From Clostridia bacterium (GTDB taxonomy: Bacteria; Bacillota_A; Clostridia; Oscillospirales; CAG-272), in assembly GCA_017529175.1 (NCBI GenBank), contig JAFXNX010000199.1, forward strand, positions 1-10,816: a stretch of DNA of 10,816 bases, written 5' to 3'. A program made the position numbers and the translations under genes. Below, in pieces: positions 1 to 7,700 of the stretch. How positions within the stretch are numbered: the first letter of the stretch is position 1; the number at the start of each line of letters is the position of its first letter. The notes below the pieces were generated by a model, which worked only from the letters and a program-made list of their open reading frames with translations, searched no databases and was not told the DNA's origin.

Positions 1-2
1 AA

Positions 3-236
3 GAAGACTTTGAGCTCATCGGAAAGTATATGGAGGACGGCGTTACTTACAACGCTCTCGTTCCCGCGGACGAATCGAAACAGAACGGAGAGTATATCAT
101 CCTTCGCCGTACGGAAGACGAGAACGGCGACGTGTATCTCGAGACGATCGAGGACGATGAGGAGTTTGACAGAATAGCTGATATCTTCGACGACAGCTTC
201 AACGATCTCGACTACGACGAGGACGGAGAACAGTAA
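3..236 (+). CDS. DUF1292 (YrzB-like) protein, 3' part only
   Basis: The reading frame is open from the left edge, so the true start lies upstream of the window. An internal ATG at 30 is not taken as the start because the residues before it (EDFELIGKY) continue the family pattern. The visible 77 residues are very acidic, with the layout typical of DUF1292: a short beta-rich part (VTYNALVPADE, EYIILRRTEDENGD) followed by an acidic tail (ETIEDDEEFDRIADIFDD) ending in DYDEDGEQ. Proteins of this family are about 80 to 100 residues, cytoplasmic, and of unknown molecular function. In many Firmicutes the gene lies in the yrzL (DUF965)-ruvX-yrzB cluster; that is family knowledge, as those genes are outside this window. 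The stop is followed within a few bases by the structured RNA described next. Confidence 0.85.
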   Translation, partial: EDFELIGKYMEDGVTYNALVPADESKQNGEYIILRRTEDENGDVYLETIEDDEEFDRIADIFDDSFNDLDYDEDGEQ

Positions 237-241
237 ATACG

Positions 242-448
242 ATATCTGCCTTGTGCGTGATGCGCCGGACATAAAACCCACAACAGAAAAACGGAACCCG
301 ATCTGCGTACGGGAATGCAGACCTCCCGCGCGGCGCCTCCTTTCGTGACGCGCCGCGACGGACGCTGGGAGCACAAAATGCGCGGCGAGGGATCCCCCTT
401 GCTATATGCAGGGTTTCTATTATCGGCGTTACACGGCACGGCGGATAT
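242..448 (+). ncRNA. ssrS: Probable 6S RNA
   Basis: This is a gene-free stretch that folds into one long rod. A 9-bp closing stem pairs 242-250 with 440-448 (one G-U). It continues as 253-256 with 436-439, 257-259 with 432-434 and 263-266 with 425-428. A large open central region follows. On its 5' side is an A-rich strand (about 267-294). On its 3' side is a small hairpin (385-391 with 396-402, loop 392-395). The distal arm pairs 323-327 with 367-371 and 329-336 with 350-357 (perfect 8 bp, 13-nt loop). A small hairpin sits at 303-308/315-320. Closing stem, central bubble and distal arm, a length near 200 nt, and the text GGGAATGCAGACCTCCC (311-327) match my memory of Firmicutes 6S RNA. 6S RNA binds sigma-70/A RNA polymerase holoenzyme by mimicking an open promoter. 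I see no convincing own promoter, so it may be processed from a transcript shared with the DUF1292 gene. A different structured RNA remains possible. Confidence 0.68.
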
Positions 449-460
449 ACAAAGGAAAAG

Positions 461-501
461 AGCGCGGTCTGATTCTTCGTGAAGCCCGAACCGCGCTTTT
501 T
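461..501 (+). terminator. Intrinsic terminator after the structured RNA
   Basis: AGCGCGGT (461-468) pairs perfectly with ACCGCGCT (490-497), and a run of five T (497-501) follows. The loop contains a small CTTC/GAAG pairing (475-478, 481-484). It closes the DUF1292/6S-like unit and isolates it from the promoter at 517. The upstream flank is A-rich, so it may also work weakly on the other strand. Confidence 0.85.
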
Positions 502-516
502 CCGTCCCTCTCAAAC

Positions 517-545
517 TTGACATAAGAAGCATAATAATGTATAAT
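517..545 (+). promoter_or_regulatory. Perfect sigma-A promoter for the lipoprotein pair
   Basis: TTGACA (517-522), a 17-nt spacer, and TATAAT (540-545) match the sigma-A/sigma-70 consensus at all 12 positions with ideal spacing. Transcription should start near 552, giving a leader of about 29 nt before the start codon at 581. No operator-like repeat is evident. Confidence 0.92.
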
Positions 546-580
546 TAGCTATCAAAATATCGTATTTTAAGGAAATGAAT

Positions 581-1423
581 ATGAAAATCAAAATAATCAG
601 AGTGACAGTATCACTTCTTCTCGCGGTACTGTTCGCTTTTACGGCGGTATCGTGTGAAAAGAAGAGCGACGATAAGAGCACAGCCGATGGCGGTGTGACG
701 GACAGCGCTCAAACTGTCGAAACGTCCGTCGCGGATACGGAGCAGGGCGTTGACGGATCCGAAGAAGAGCTCGACGAGATAGTGTTTGACGAGAACGGGA
801 ACATCGTCGGCAGAAACTTCTTCAATGAAAACGGAGAGCGCACGATATCGGAGACGTTCGACGAGCTGGGAAGGATGACGTCCTACATCACTTTCAGACC
901 GGACGGGCGGATAACGGAAAATTCAGTCTACGAATACGGCTCGGACGCGGAAATGCCCGCAAAAACGACGAGCGAGATCTTTAACTATGACGACGACGGC
1001 ATCTACAGAGGATCGACTGTGACCGTGCTGAACGCTCTCGGCCTTGTCACGGACGAGGTCACATACGATGCGAACGGCGAGCTCACCGGCAGACGCCTTT
1101 ACGAATATGACAGTATGGGCAGAGGTCTTATCACGAAGAGCTCAACTGTAAACGAGAATAACATCGTCGTTTCCGTTAGCGAATATGAATACGACGACGA
1201 CGGAAACGTATTGAAAGCGTCGTATAAAAACGGCTCAGGCGAGCCTGTCTCCTCCGTTGAATACGAGTATGACGACGCCGGAAACCTGATAAAAGAGAGC
1301 GTCTTTGAAAACGGCGGAGAGCTCACGTCATATACCGAATACGAATATGACGACAGCGGGAATTTAGTAAATCAACGCGATTATTTCCTCAATGAAAACG
1401 GCGAATTTGAGCTGTTTGAATGA
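581..1423 (+). CDS. Secreted lipoprotein with YD/RHS-like repeats
   Basis: The product is 280 residues. A start at 581 is chosen over the in-frame ATG at 575 because AAGGAA (569-574) lies 6 nt before 581 but touches 575. The N-terminus is a lipoprotein signal: a basic MKIKIIR, a hydrophobic core, and the lipobox AVSC with the lipidated Cys at residue 25. A Ser/Asp/Thr-rich linker follows. The rest consists of degenerate repeats of about 20-26 residues with the core YEYDDxGNL, which resembles the YD repeats of RHS proteins; the last three units are near-identical in layout. It is presumably anchored to the outer face of the membrane. Such repeats form extended beta-structure in RHS/wall-associated proteins, but no enzymatic or toxin domain is present, so the function is unknown. 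It shares an operon with the next gene (16 bases between stop and start), which has the same type of repeats. Confidence 0.85.
   Translation: MKIKIIRVTVSLLLAVLFAFTAVSCEKKSDDKSTADGGVTDSAQTVETSVADTEQGVDGSEEELDEIVFDENGNIVGRNFFNENGERTISETFDELGRMTSYITFRPDGRITENSVYEYGSDAEMPAKTTSEIFNYDDDGIYRGSTVTVLNALGLVTDEVTYDANGELTGRRLYEYDSMGRGLITKSSTVNENNIVVSVSEYEYDDDGNVLKASYKNGSGEPVSSVEYEYDDAGNLIKESVFENGGELTSYTEYEYDDSGNLVNQRDYFLNENGEFELFE
1181..1414 (+). repeat. Three tandem 78-bp (26-residue) coding repeats
   Basis: Units begin at 1181, 1259 and 1337, each encoding EYEYDDxGN followed by a variable stretch, with exactly 78 bp between starts. The DNA is also similar (GAATA-GA-TA-GACGAC pattern), pointing to recent tandem duplication or continuing recombination within the lipoprotein gene. 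More degenerate copies precede them. Confidence 0.85.
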
Positions 1424-1439
1424 TTCTGGAGTTTATAAA

Positions 1440-2393
1440 GTGAAGGAAGAAGAAAAAAACAACGTCGAGACCGAAGGCGTCAAAAAATATACGCGTCAAA
1501 AGGTCGGGATATTCGGCGTCATAGGCGACTTCATAAGAGATTTCGGCGCAACGTTCGCGGCGATCGCCGTACTTGCGGCGCTGGCGGTGCTGTTCTTCGT
1601 TTTCGGCGTCGGGAACGATAGCGCCGCGGAAGATACGGCGGAGGAAGTACAGTACTACAGTTTTTCTCCGGAAAAGCTCGTGCTCGATACCGACCTTGTG
1701 ACGGTAACGGACGATGAGCTGCGCTCTCGCGCCGCCATTCCGACGTGCAGCAGATACGATAACGAAGGACGCCCTGTTGCCGTAGTCGAAAGAGATGATG
1801 CGGGAGAGGTCACAAAGGTCTCTTATTACGAATACAGAGACGACGGTACGACACTTACAGAGAAGACGTTCGCCCCGTCGGGAGCGATCACCGAAAAGAC
1901 AGTTTTCGCTTCCCTTGAAATTGACTGTGTAAAGGCATCGTTTACGTTTGAATACGATGACGCGGGAAATCTGAAGGGATACTCTCTTTCGGATACCGAT
2001 CTCTCCGGTACGGTCATCAAAAAGACGGAATACGCGCCTACCGGAGTTTTGAAGAGCTACAGCCGTTTTGAATACAGCGGCGGCGGAGAGGCAAGCCGCG
2101 AAACGGTCTACTCGCCTTACGACGCTGTGGTCTGTTATTACGAATATTCGTACGACGAAGCCGGCAGAGTTACCGATCAGATCCGGTACGAGCCGAATTC
2201 CGATTCCTATACCGGGACCTCGTGGGTATACGACGTGCTTGACAGGGTGGTCAGGGAATCCTTTTACAACGGCGACGTCTGTTACGCGTACAACGAGTAC
2301 GCATATAACGAGGACGGCACTTTCACCATGGCGGCGTACTACCTGACAGATCAGGACAGTATGACTTACGAGAAAAAGATCATGTCAACCTGA
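1440..2393 (+). CDS. Membrane-anchored protein with YD/RHS-like repeats
   Basis: The product is 317 residues with a GTG start at 1440, chosen because GGAG (1428-1431) sits 8 nt upstream. An ATG at 1392 in the same frame lies inside the preceding gene and has no ribosome binding site. The N-terminus is charged and cytoplasmic (about residues 1-38). A single membrane helix follows at about 39-58 (FAAIAVLAALAVLFFVFGVG). The remaining roughly 260 residues are likely outside the cell. There is no cleavage site or lipobox. The outer part carries repeats of the type YYEYRDDGT, FEYDDAGNL, YYEYSYDEAGRV and YAYNEDGT, related to those of the upstream lipoprotein. The two genes are likely diverged duplicates with different anchors, transcribed from the promoter at 517. 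The function is unknown; a surface or cell-wall role is inference from location and repeat type only. Confidence 0.82.
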   Translation: MKEEEKNNVETEGVKKYTRQKVGIFGVIGDFIRDFGATFAAIAVLAALAVLFFVFGVGNDSAAEDTAEEVQYYSFSPEKLVLDTDLVTVTDDELRSRAAIPTCSRYDNEGRPVAVVERDDAGEVTKVSYYEYRDDGTTLTEKTFAPSGAITEKTVFASLEIDCVKASFTFEYDDAGNLKGYSLSDTDLSGTVIKKTEYAPTGVLKSYSRFEYSGGGEASRETVYSPYDAVVCYYEYSYDEAGRVTDQIRYEPNSDSYTGTSWVYDVLDRVVRESFYNGDVCYAYNEYAYNEDGTFTMAAYYLTDQDSMTYEKKIMST

Positions 2394-2399
2394 CATTCC

Positions 2400-2444
2400 C
2401 CGGGACTCTGTCCCGGACCCTGCCAAAGGGACACGTCCCTTTGG
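2400..2444. repeat. Two adjacent palindromes, REP-like intergenic element
   Basis: CCGGGA (2400-2405) pairs with TCCCGG (2411-2416) across a 5-nt loop. Then CCAAAGGGAC (2423-2432) is perfectly complementary to GTCCCTTTGG (2435-2444). The element begins 7 bases after a stop codon and has no T-run. I associate similar GGGAC/GTCCC palindromes with multicopy intergenic repeats of gut Clostridia; that link is from memory and cannot be verified from one copy. It may protect the 3' end of the mRNA. Confidence 0.6.
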
Positions 2445-2459
2445 AAACCCGATAGAATT

Positions 2460-2498
2460 ACTCCCGAAAACGCGAGCGTTTTCGGGAGTTGTGTTTTT
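2460..2498 (+). terminator. Strong intrinsic terminator of the repeat-protein operon
   Basis: ACTCCCGAAAACGC (2460-2473) is complementary to GCGTTTTCGGGAGT (2476-2489). This gives a stem of about 13 bp with a CGAG tetraloop, followed by TGTG and five T (2494-2498). It separates the repeat-protein genes from the arginine operon. Confidence 0.9.
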
Positions 2499-2587
2499 AA
2501 GGGATAGTCAAGGCGAATACAATAAAACTTTGGATAACGTTTGTTATACATTTTTGCGCATCATTTTCACGGGCACGGCGCAAAGTG

Positions 2588-2621
2588 TGTATAAATATTT
2601 AATTATATGCATAAAAATTAA
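2588..2621. promoter_or_regulatory. Tandem ArgR-box-like operator pair
   Basis: Two 14-bp motifs at 2588-2601 (TGTATAAATATTTA) and 2608-2621 (TGCATAAAAATTAA) each match the core ARG box TGAATWWWWATTCA at 12 of 14 positions. In both, the mismatches fall at symmetric positions 3 and 13. Start-to-start spacing is 20 bp, close to the roughly 21 bp of paired boxes bound by hexameric ArgR/AhrC. They lie 18-51 bp upstream of the -35 of the argF promoter. The region is AT-rich, which raises the chance of false matches; position before argF-carAB supports the call. Confidence 0.5.
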
Positions 2622-2638
2622 TTTGTTATTTTATAATA

Positions 2639-2667
2639 TTGACAAATTCGCATAGATGGTGTATAAT
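2639..2667 (+). promoter_or_regulatory. Perfect sigma-A promoter of argF-carA-carB
   Basis: TTGACA (2639-2644), 17 nt, TATAAT (2662-2667): all 12 consensus positions with ideal spacing. Start of transcription is expected near 2674, leaving a leader of about 26 nt before the argF start at 2700, too short for a riboswitch or attenuator. Control is therefore more likely through operators. Confidence 0.92.
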
Positions 2668-2670
2668 AAC

Positions 2671-2684
2671 CGCATAAATATTCA
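2671..2684. promoter_or_regulatory. Third ArgR-box-like site over the transcription start
   Basis: CGCATAAATATTCA matches the ARG box core at 12 of 14 positions and covers the predicted +1 just downstream of TATAAT. A repressor bound here would block RNA polymerase, and the upstream pair at 2588-2621 could cooperate with it. This is inferred from sequence and context. Confidence 0.45.
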
Positions 2685-2699
2685 AATATGGAGTTATAT

Positions 2700-3683
2700 A
2701 TGGATCTCAAAGGAAAAAGCTTTTTGAAACTGCTCGATTTTACGGGCGAGGAAATAGAAGGTCTACTCTCTCTTGCCGCTGAGCTGAAAGAGAAAAAGAA
2801 GGCGGGAATTGCGCACCGTATGCACGAGGGAAAGAATATAGCTCTTATCTTCGAGAAGACGAGCACGCGCACACGCTGTTCGTTTGAAGTCGCGGCGGCG
2901 GATCTCGGCATACACCCGGTGTATCTCGATCCGTCCGGCTCACAGATAGGAAAGAAAGAGAGCATCGCCGACACTGCGCGCGTTCTCGGAAGAATGTTCG
3001 ACGGGATCGAGTATCGCGGCTACGGACAAAAGATCGTAGAACAGCTCGCCGAGCTCTCCGGCGTTCCGGTGTGGAACGGTCTGACGAACGAATTTCATCC
3101 GACGCAGATCCTCGCGGACCTTATGACGATAAAAGAACATCTCGGGCGTCTTTCCGGAGTAAAGCTCGTATATATGGGCGACGCGAGATACAATATGGGA
3201 AACTCTCTCATGGTCGGCTGCGCGAAGATGGGAATGCACTTCGTCGCATCGGCTCCGAAGAAGTATTTTCCCGACAGCGACCTTGTCGCCGAGTGCGGTG
3301 AGATCGCAAAGGAAACGGGAGCCGTGATAGAGTTCGAGGAGGACCCGTACAAAGCGGTGCAAGGCGCCGACGTCATTTATACCGACGTCTGGGTCTCGAT
3401 GGGAGAGCCTGACGAGGTGTGGGAAGAGAGGATACGCGACCTCACCCCTTACCGCGTGACAAAAGAGATAATGGATTCGGCGAAAAAGAGTTGCATATTT
3501 ATGCACTGCCTTCCCTCGTTCCACGACCTTGAGACGACGACCGGTGAGAAGATCTACGAGAAGTTCGGCATTGATTGCATGGAAGTCACAAACGAGGTAT
3601 TCGAGAGTGAGCGCTCGGTCGTATTCGACGAGGCGGAGAACAGGTTGCACACGATAAAAGCGGTTATCGCCGCGACCCTTTGA
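2700..3683 (+). CDS. argF: Ornithine carbamoyltransferase
   Basis: This cytoplasmic enzyme makes citrulline from ornithine and carbamoyl phosphate in arginine synthesis. The product is 327 residues, normal for the family. Start 2700 is chosen because GGAG (2690-2693) lies 6 nt upstream; an ATG at 2688 overlaps that site. Visible signatures are the carbamoyl-phosphate loop STRTR (residues 55-59), HPTQ (133-136), the SMG loop of ornithine-type enzymes DVWVSMGE (229-236), and the catalytic HCLP (269-272). HCLP with SMG separates it from aspartate carbamoyltransferase. Catabolic ArcB is hard to exclude by sequence, but carA and carB follow directly and no arcA or arcC is seen, so the biosynthetic role is preferred. 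It is the first gene of the operon, behind the ArgR-box-like sites, with 9 bases to carA. Confidence 0.95.
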   Translation: MDLKGKSFLKLLDFTGEEIEGLLSLAAELKEKKKAGIAHRMHEGKNIALIFEKTSTRTRCSFEVAAADLGIHPVYLDPSGSQIGKKESIADTARVLGRMFDGIEYRGYGQKIVEQLAELSGVPVWNGLTNEFHPTQILADLMTIKEHLGRLSGVKLVYMGDARYNMGNSLMVGCAKMGMHFVASAPKKYFPDSDLVAECGEIAKETGAVIEFEEDPYKAVQGADVIYTDVWVSMGEPDEVWEERIRDLTPYRVTKEIMDSAKKSCIFMHCLPSFHDLETTTGEKIYEKFGIDCMEVTNEVFESERSVVFDEAENRLHTIKAVIAATL

Positions 3684-3692
3684 GGTGGTTTT

Positions 3693-4754
3693 ATGAAAAA
3701 AGTCTATTTGATACTCGAGAGCGGCGAGAAGTTCGAGGGAATTTCTTTCGGAGCAGAGCGCGAGTGTATCGGCGAGCTCGTCTTCACGACGGGGACCGTC
3801 GGATACCTAGAGACTCTGACCGATCCTTCCTACGCCGGACAGATAGTTATCCAAACCTTCCCGATGATAGGGAATTACGGCGTGATACCTGAGGACTTCG
3901 AGGGCGAGAGCGCGCTGTCCGGATATATCGCAAGGGATTTTTGCGAAAATCCCTCGAATTTCAGATCAAAAGGGACGCTTGACGGCTATCTGAAAGATAA
4001 AAACATACCCGCGATCTGCGGGATAGATACGAGGCATATCGTAAAAATACTGCGGGAGCGCGGCGTTATGAACGCGGCGATCAGTTTTTCACCCGACGTC
4101 GATCTTGGCGCGGTAAAAGCGTACAAGGTTGGAGACGCCGTTTCAAAGGTGACGTCGCACGAGAAGAAAGTGTATGAAGCCGAGGGCGAGGAAAAGTATT
4201 CCGTCGCGCTTGTCGATTACGGGGCAAAGGGCAATATTATAAGATGTCTTTGCCGCCGCGGATGTAAGGTCACGACGTTTGGCGCCGACGCGACGGCGGA
4301 GGATATACTCGCTATCGCGCCGGACGGTATCATGCTCTCGAACGGACCCGGCGACCCGAAGGAAAACGCGGGAAGGATCGATGCGATAAAAGCGCTTATC
4401 GGAAAAGTACCGATATTCGGTATATGCCTCGGTCATCAGCTCCTCGCTCTGGCGCAGGGCGGCGACACGGAAAAGCTCAAGTTCGGACACCGCGGAGCCA
4501 ATCAGCCGGTGCGCGACCTGCTCGGGACGAGAACTTATATCACGAGTCAGAATCACGGCTACGCCGTCGTCGCAAAGAGCGTCGAGGGCGTCGGAGTTCT
4601 CCGCTACGTCAACGCCAACGACGGAAGCTGTGAAGGAATAGACTATCCGGCGTCAAGGTGCTTCTCGGTGCAGTTTCACCCGGAAGCGTCGGCGGGACCG
4701 GAGGACATGGAATTTCTGTTTGACAAGTTTTGCGCTATGATGGGAGGTGAGTGA
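3693..4754 (+). CDS. carA: Carbamoyl-phosphate synthase, glutamine-hydrolysing small subunit
   Basis: CarA releases ammonia from glutamine and channels it to CarB. The product is 353 residues, usual for the family. The start ATG 3693 has AGGTGG (3683-3688) 4 nt upstream, overlapping the argF stop. The N-terminal CarA-specific domain (about 1-150) contains FTTGTVGYLETLTDPSYAGQ-type sequence (31-50) and CGIDTRHIVKILRERG-type sequence (109-124). The class I glutamine amidotransferase domain (about 170-350) has SNGPGDP (216-222), the nucleophile elbow GICLGHQ with Cys245, HRGANQPV (266-273), SQNHGY (285-290), and FHPE with His329 and Glu331. The catalytic triad is complete. Its stop is 1 base before the carB start, so the two are probably translationally coupled. 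Confidence 0.96.
   Translation: MKKVYLILESGEKFEGISFGAERECIGELVFTTGTVGYLETLTDPSYAGQIVIQTFPMIGNYGVIPEDFEGESALSGYIARDFCENPSNFRSKGTLDGYLKDKNIPAICGIDTRHIVKILRERGVMNAAISFSPDVDLGAVKAYKVGDAVSKVTSHEKKVYEAEGEEKYSVALVDYGAKGNIIRCLCRRGCKVTTFGADATAEDILAIAPDGIMLSNGPGDPKENAGRIDAIKALIGKVPIFGICLGHQLLALAQGGDTEKLKFGHRGANQPVRDLLGTRTYITSQNHGYAVVAKSVEGVGVLRYVNANDGSCEGIDYPASRCFSVQFHPEASAGPEDMEFLFDKFCAMMGGE
4742..4750 (+). promoter_or_regulatory. Ribosome binding site that sets the carB start
   Basis: GGGAGGTGA at the end of carA lies 5 nt before TTG 4756. An in-frame GTG at 4747 lies inside this site and cannot use it. Starting at TTG 4756 gives MPKDESIRKVLVIGSGP, which matches the MPKR N-terminus of known CarB proteins. 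Confidence 0.85.
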
Positions 4755-4755
4755 G

Positions 4756-7700
4756 TTGCCGAAGGATGAATCGATACGCAAAGTGCTCGTTATCGGCTCG
4801 GGACCGATCGTTATCGGTCAGGCGGCTGAATTTGACTACGCGGGAGCGCAGGCTTGCCGCGTTCTTCGCGATGAAGGACTCGACGTCGTTCTCGTAAACT
4901 CCAATCCCGCGACGATAATGACGGACAAGAATCTCGCGGATGAGATATATCTTGAAGCGCTTAACGCGAAGACTGTCGCGCGGGTCATCGAAAAAGAGCG
5001 TCCCGACGGACTTCTTGCGGGGCTCGGCGGGCAAAGCGGACTGACTATTGCGACAGAGCTTTACCGCGACGGCACCCTTGCAAAGTACGGCGTGAAGCTT
5101 CTCGGAACAGACGCCGAGGCGATCGCGCGCGCAGAGGACCGCGAGCTTTTCTCGGACCTTATGAAAAAGATCGGACAGCCGATAGTGCCGTCGGAAACGG
5201 TAACGGATATCGAAGCTGCAAAGGCGGCGGCGAAAAAAATAGGGTATCCGGTCATCGTCCGTCCCGCGTATACTCTCGGAGGAAGCGGCGGCGGTATCGC
5301 CGCGGACGAGACGGAGTTCTGCCGTATCGCCGCGAGCGGACTTGACCTCTCTCCGATACATCAGATACTCGTTGAAAAATGTATCGCGGGGCGCAAAGAG
5401 ATCGAATTTGAGACGATAAGGGACTCGGCGGGCAACGCGATCGCGGTATGTTCAATGGAGAACGTCGACCCCGTCGGTATCCACACGGGCGACTCCGTCG
5501 TCGTAGCCCCGACTCTCACTCTTTCAAATAAAGAATATCAGATGCTTCGCACCGCGTCGCTCGAGATAATCTCGGCGATAGGTATCGTCGGTGGGTGCAA
5601 CTGCCAGTTCGCGCTCGACCCGGACAGCTTTGAATATGACGTTATCGAAGTAAATCCACGCGTTTCGCGTTCTTCCGCGCTCGCGTCGAAGGCGACGGGG
5701 TATCCTATCGCGAAGATCAGTACGAAGATCGCGCTCAGATATACGCTCGACGAGATAAAGAACGATATCACGGGCAAGACCTGCGCCTGCTTTGAGCCGA
5801 CCGAAGACTATATCGCGGTGAAATTCCCGAAATGGCCGTTTGATAAATTCGCGTCTTCAAGCAGAACTCTCGGAACGCAAATGAAAGCGACGGGAGAAGT
5901 TATGGCGATAGCGCAGAGCTTCGAGGAAGGGCTTATGAAGGCGCTTCGCGGAGCGGAGATATCGCTTGACACGCTGAACGCCCCGCCGCTCTCGGACAAG
6001 CCCGTAAAAGAGCGACTCGCGGAGCAGAACGACCGCAGACTCTTTACGGTTTATGAAGCGCTGAAGAGCGGCGTCAAGGTCGATGAGATCCACGATATAA
6101 CGAAGATCGACAAATTCTTCATTGATAAGATTAAGAATATCGCAGAGTGCGAGGCATCGCTTTGCGGCGTCGCGCCTGATCGCGAGCTGTATATGAAGGC
6201 GAAGCGTCTCGGATTTACGGACGGCGCGATAGCGCGTCTTTCCGGGACGGACGTTTTTCCGGAATTTTCATACAGTTATAAGATGGTCGACACCTGCGGC
6301 GCGGAATTTGAAGCGGAGACGCCGTATTTCTACTCGTGTTGTGACGACGACTGCGAATCGCGCTCTCACGTCCGCTCGGGAAAACCCGTCGTCATCGTTC
6401 TCGGTTCAGGTCCTATCAGGATCGGGCAGGGGATCGAGTTCGACTACAGCTCGGTACACTGCGTCTGGACTTTGAGGCAAATGGGTTACGACGTCGTTAT
6501 CGTCAACAACAATCCCGAGACCGTCTCCACCGACTACGATACTGCCGACAGACTCTATTTCGAGCCGCTGACTCCCGAGGACGTTATGAGCATCATCGAA
6601 GTCGAGCATCCGGTCGGAGTCGTTGTGGCGTTCGGAGGACAGACGGCGATCAAGCTGACAAAGTTCCTTGTCGATCACGGTATACCGATACTCGGAACAT
6701 CGGGCGAGAGTATCGACATCGCGGAGGATCGCGCAAGGTTCGACGCTCTTCTTGAGATGTTCGGTATCAGCCGTCCGAAGGGTTACGGCGTTGCGACTGA
6801 GGCGGAAGCGCTTGAGGCGGCAAACGCTCTGGGATATCCCGTACTGCTGCGTCCGTCGTACGTCATAGGCGGACAGAATATGACGATATCAAGGAGCGAC
6901 GAGACGACGTCGTCCTATATGAAAAAGATCCTTTCCGGCGGCATAGACAATCCCGTGCTCGTCGACAAGTATATGCCGGGCATCGAACTTGAAGTCGACG
7001 TCATATCGGACGGCGAGGACGTGCTGATCCCCGGTATCATGGAGCATATTGAACGCGCCGGAGTACACAGCGGCGACTCGATCGCGGTATATCCGCCGTA
7101 CAATCTGAACGACAAATTCCTTGACAAGATCTGCACGTCGTCCGAAAAGCTCGCGCTCGCGCTCGGAACGAAGGGACTTGTCAACATACAGTATCTGATC
7201 TTTGACAATGAGCTTTACGTTATCGAGGTCAATCCTCGCGCGTCGCGTACGGTTCCTTATATCAGTAAGGTCACGGGAGTTCCGATGGTCGATCTTGCGA
7301 CTCACGTCATGCTCGGCGAGCGCCTTTCCGATCTCGGCTACGGCACCGGTCTTTACAGAACGCCGCCGTACTACGCGGTAAAAGTCCCGGTCTTCTCGTT
7401 TGAAAAGCTGACGGACGCCGATTCTATGCTCGGACCCGAGATGAAGTCGACAGGAGAAGTTCTCGGAGTCGGAAAGACGATGGCGGAGGCGCTCTTCAAA
7501 GGACTTACCGCCGCCGGCTTCTCGGTGCCGTCCCCCTACAGTAAGGAAGGGCAGGGAGTCCTTATCAGCGTTGAGGAGAGCGATTATCAGGAGATAATCT
7601 CACTCGCAAAGCGTTTTTACGACTTGAAGATGGAGCTCTTCGCGACGTCCGGTACCGCAAAAGCAATAGAATCGCTCGGCGTTCCGGTGACGACAGTCGC

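Noticed and set aside
212..532. Minus-strand open frame over the 6S-like region
   Set aside because: It crosses the terminator and the strongly base-paired RNA region. The residue composition (Arg/Ser/Pro rich) looks random.
581..2393. RHS polymorphic toxin system
   Set aside because: The repeats resemble YD repeats, but there is no RHS core motif, no C-terminal toxin domain and no small immunity gene.
2534..2584. Weak inverted repeats (2534-2538 with 2543-2547; 2553-2559 with 2578-2584)
   Set aside because: They are short or have an 18-nt loop, lack a T-run, lie upstream of the argF promoter, and are within chance expectation.
2940..3650. Long minus-strand open frame opposite argF
   Set aside because: It lies wholly within argF, whose catalytic motifs are intact, shows no recognisable domain, and is explained by codon bias of the real gene.
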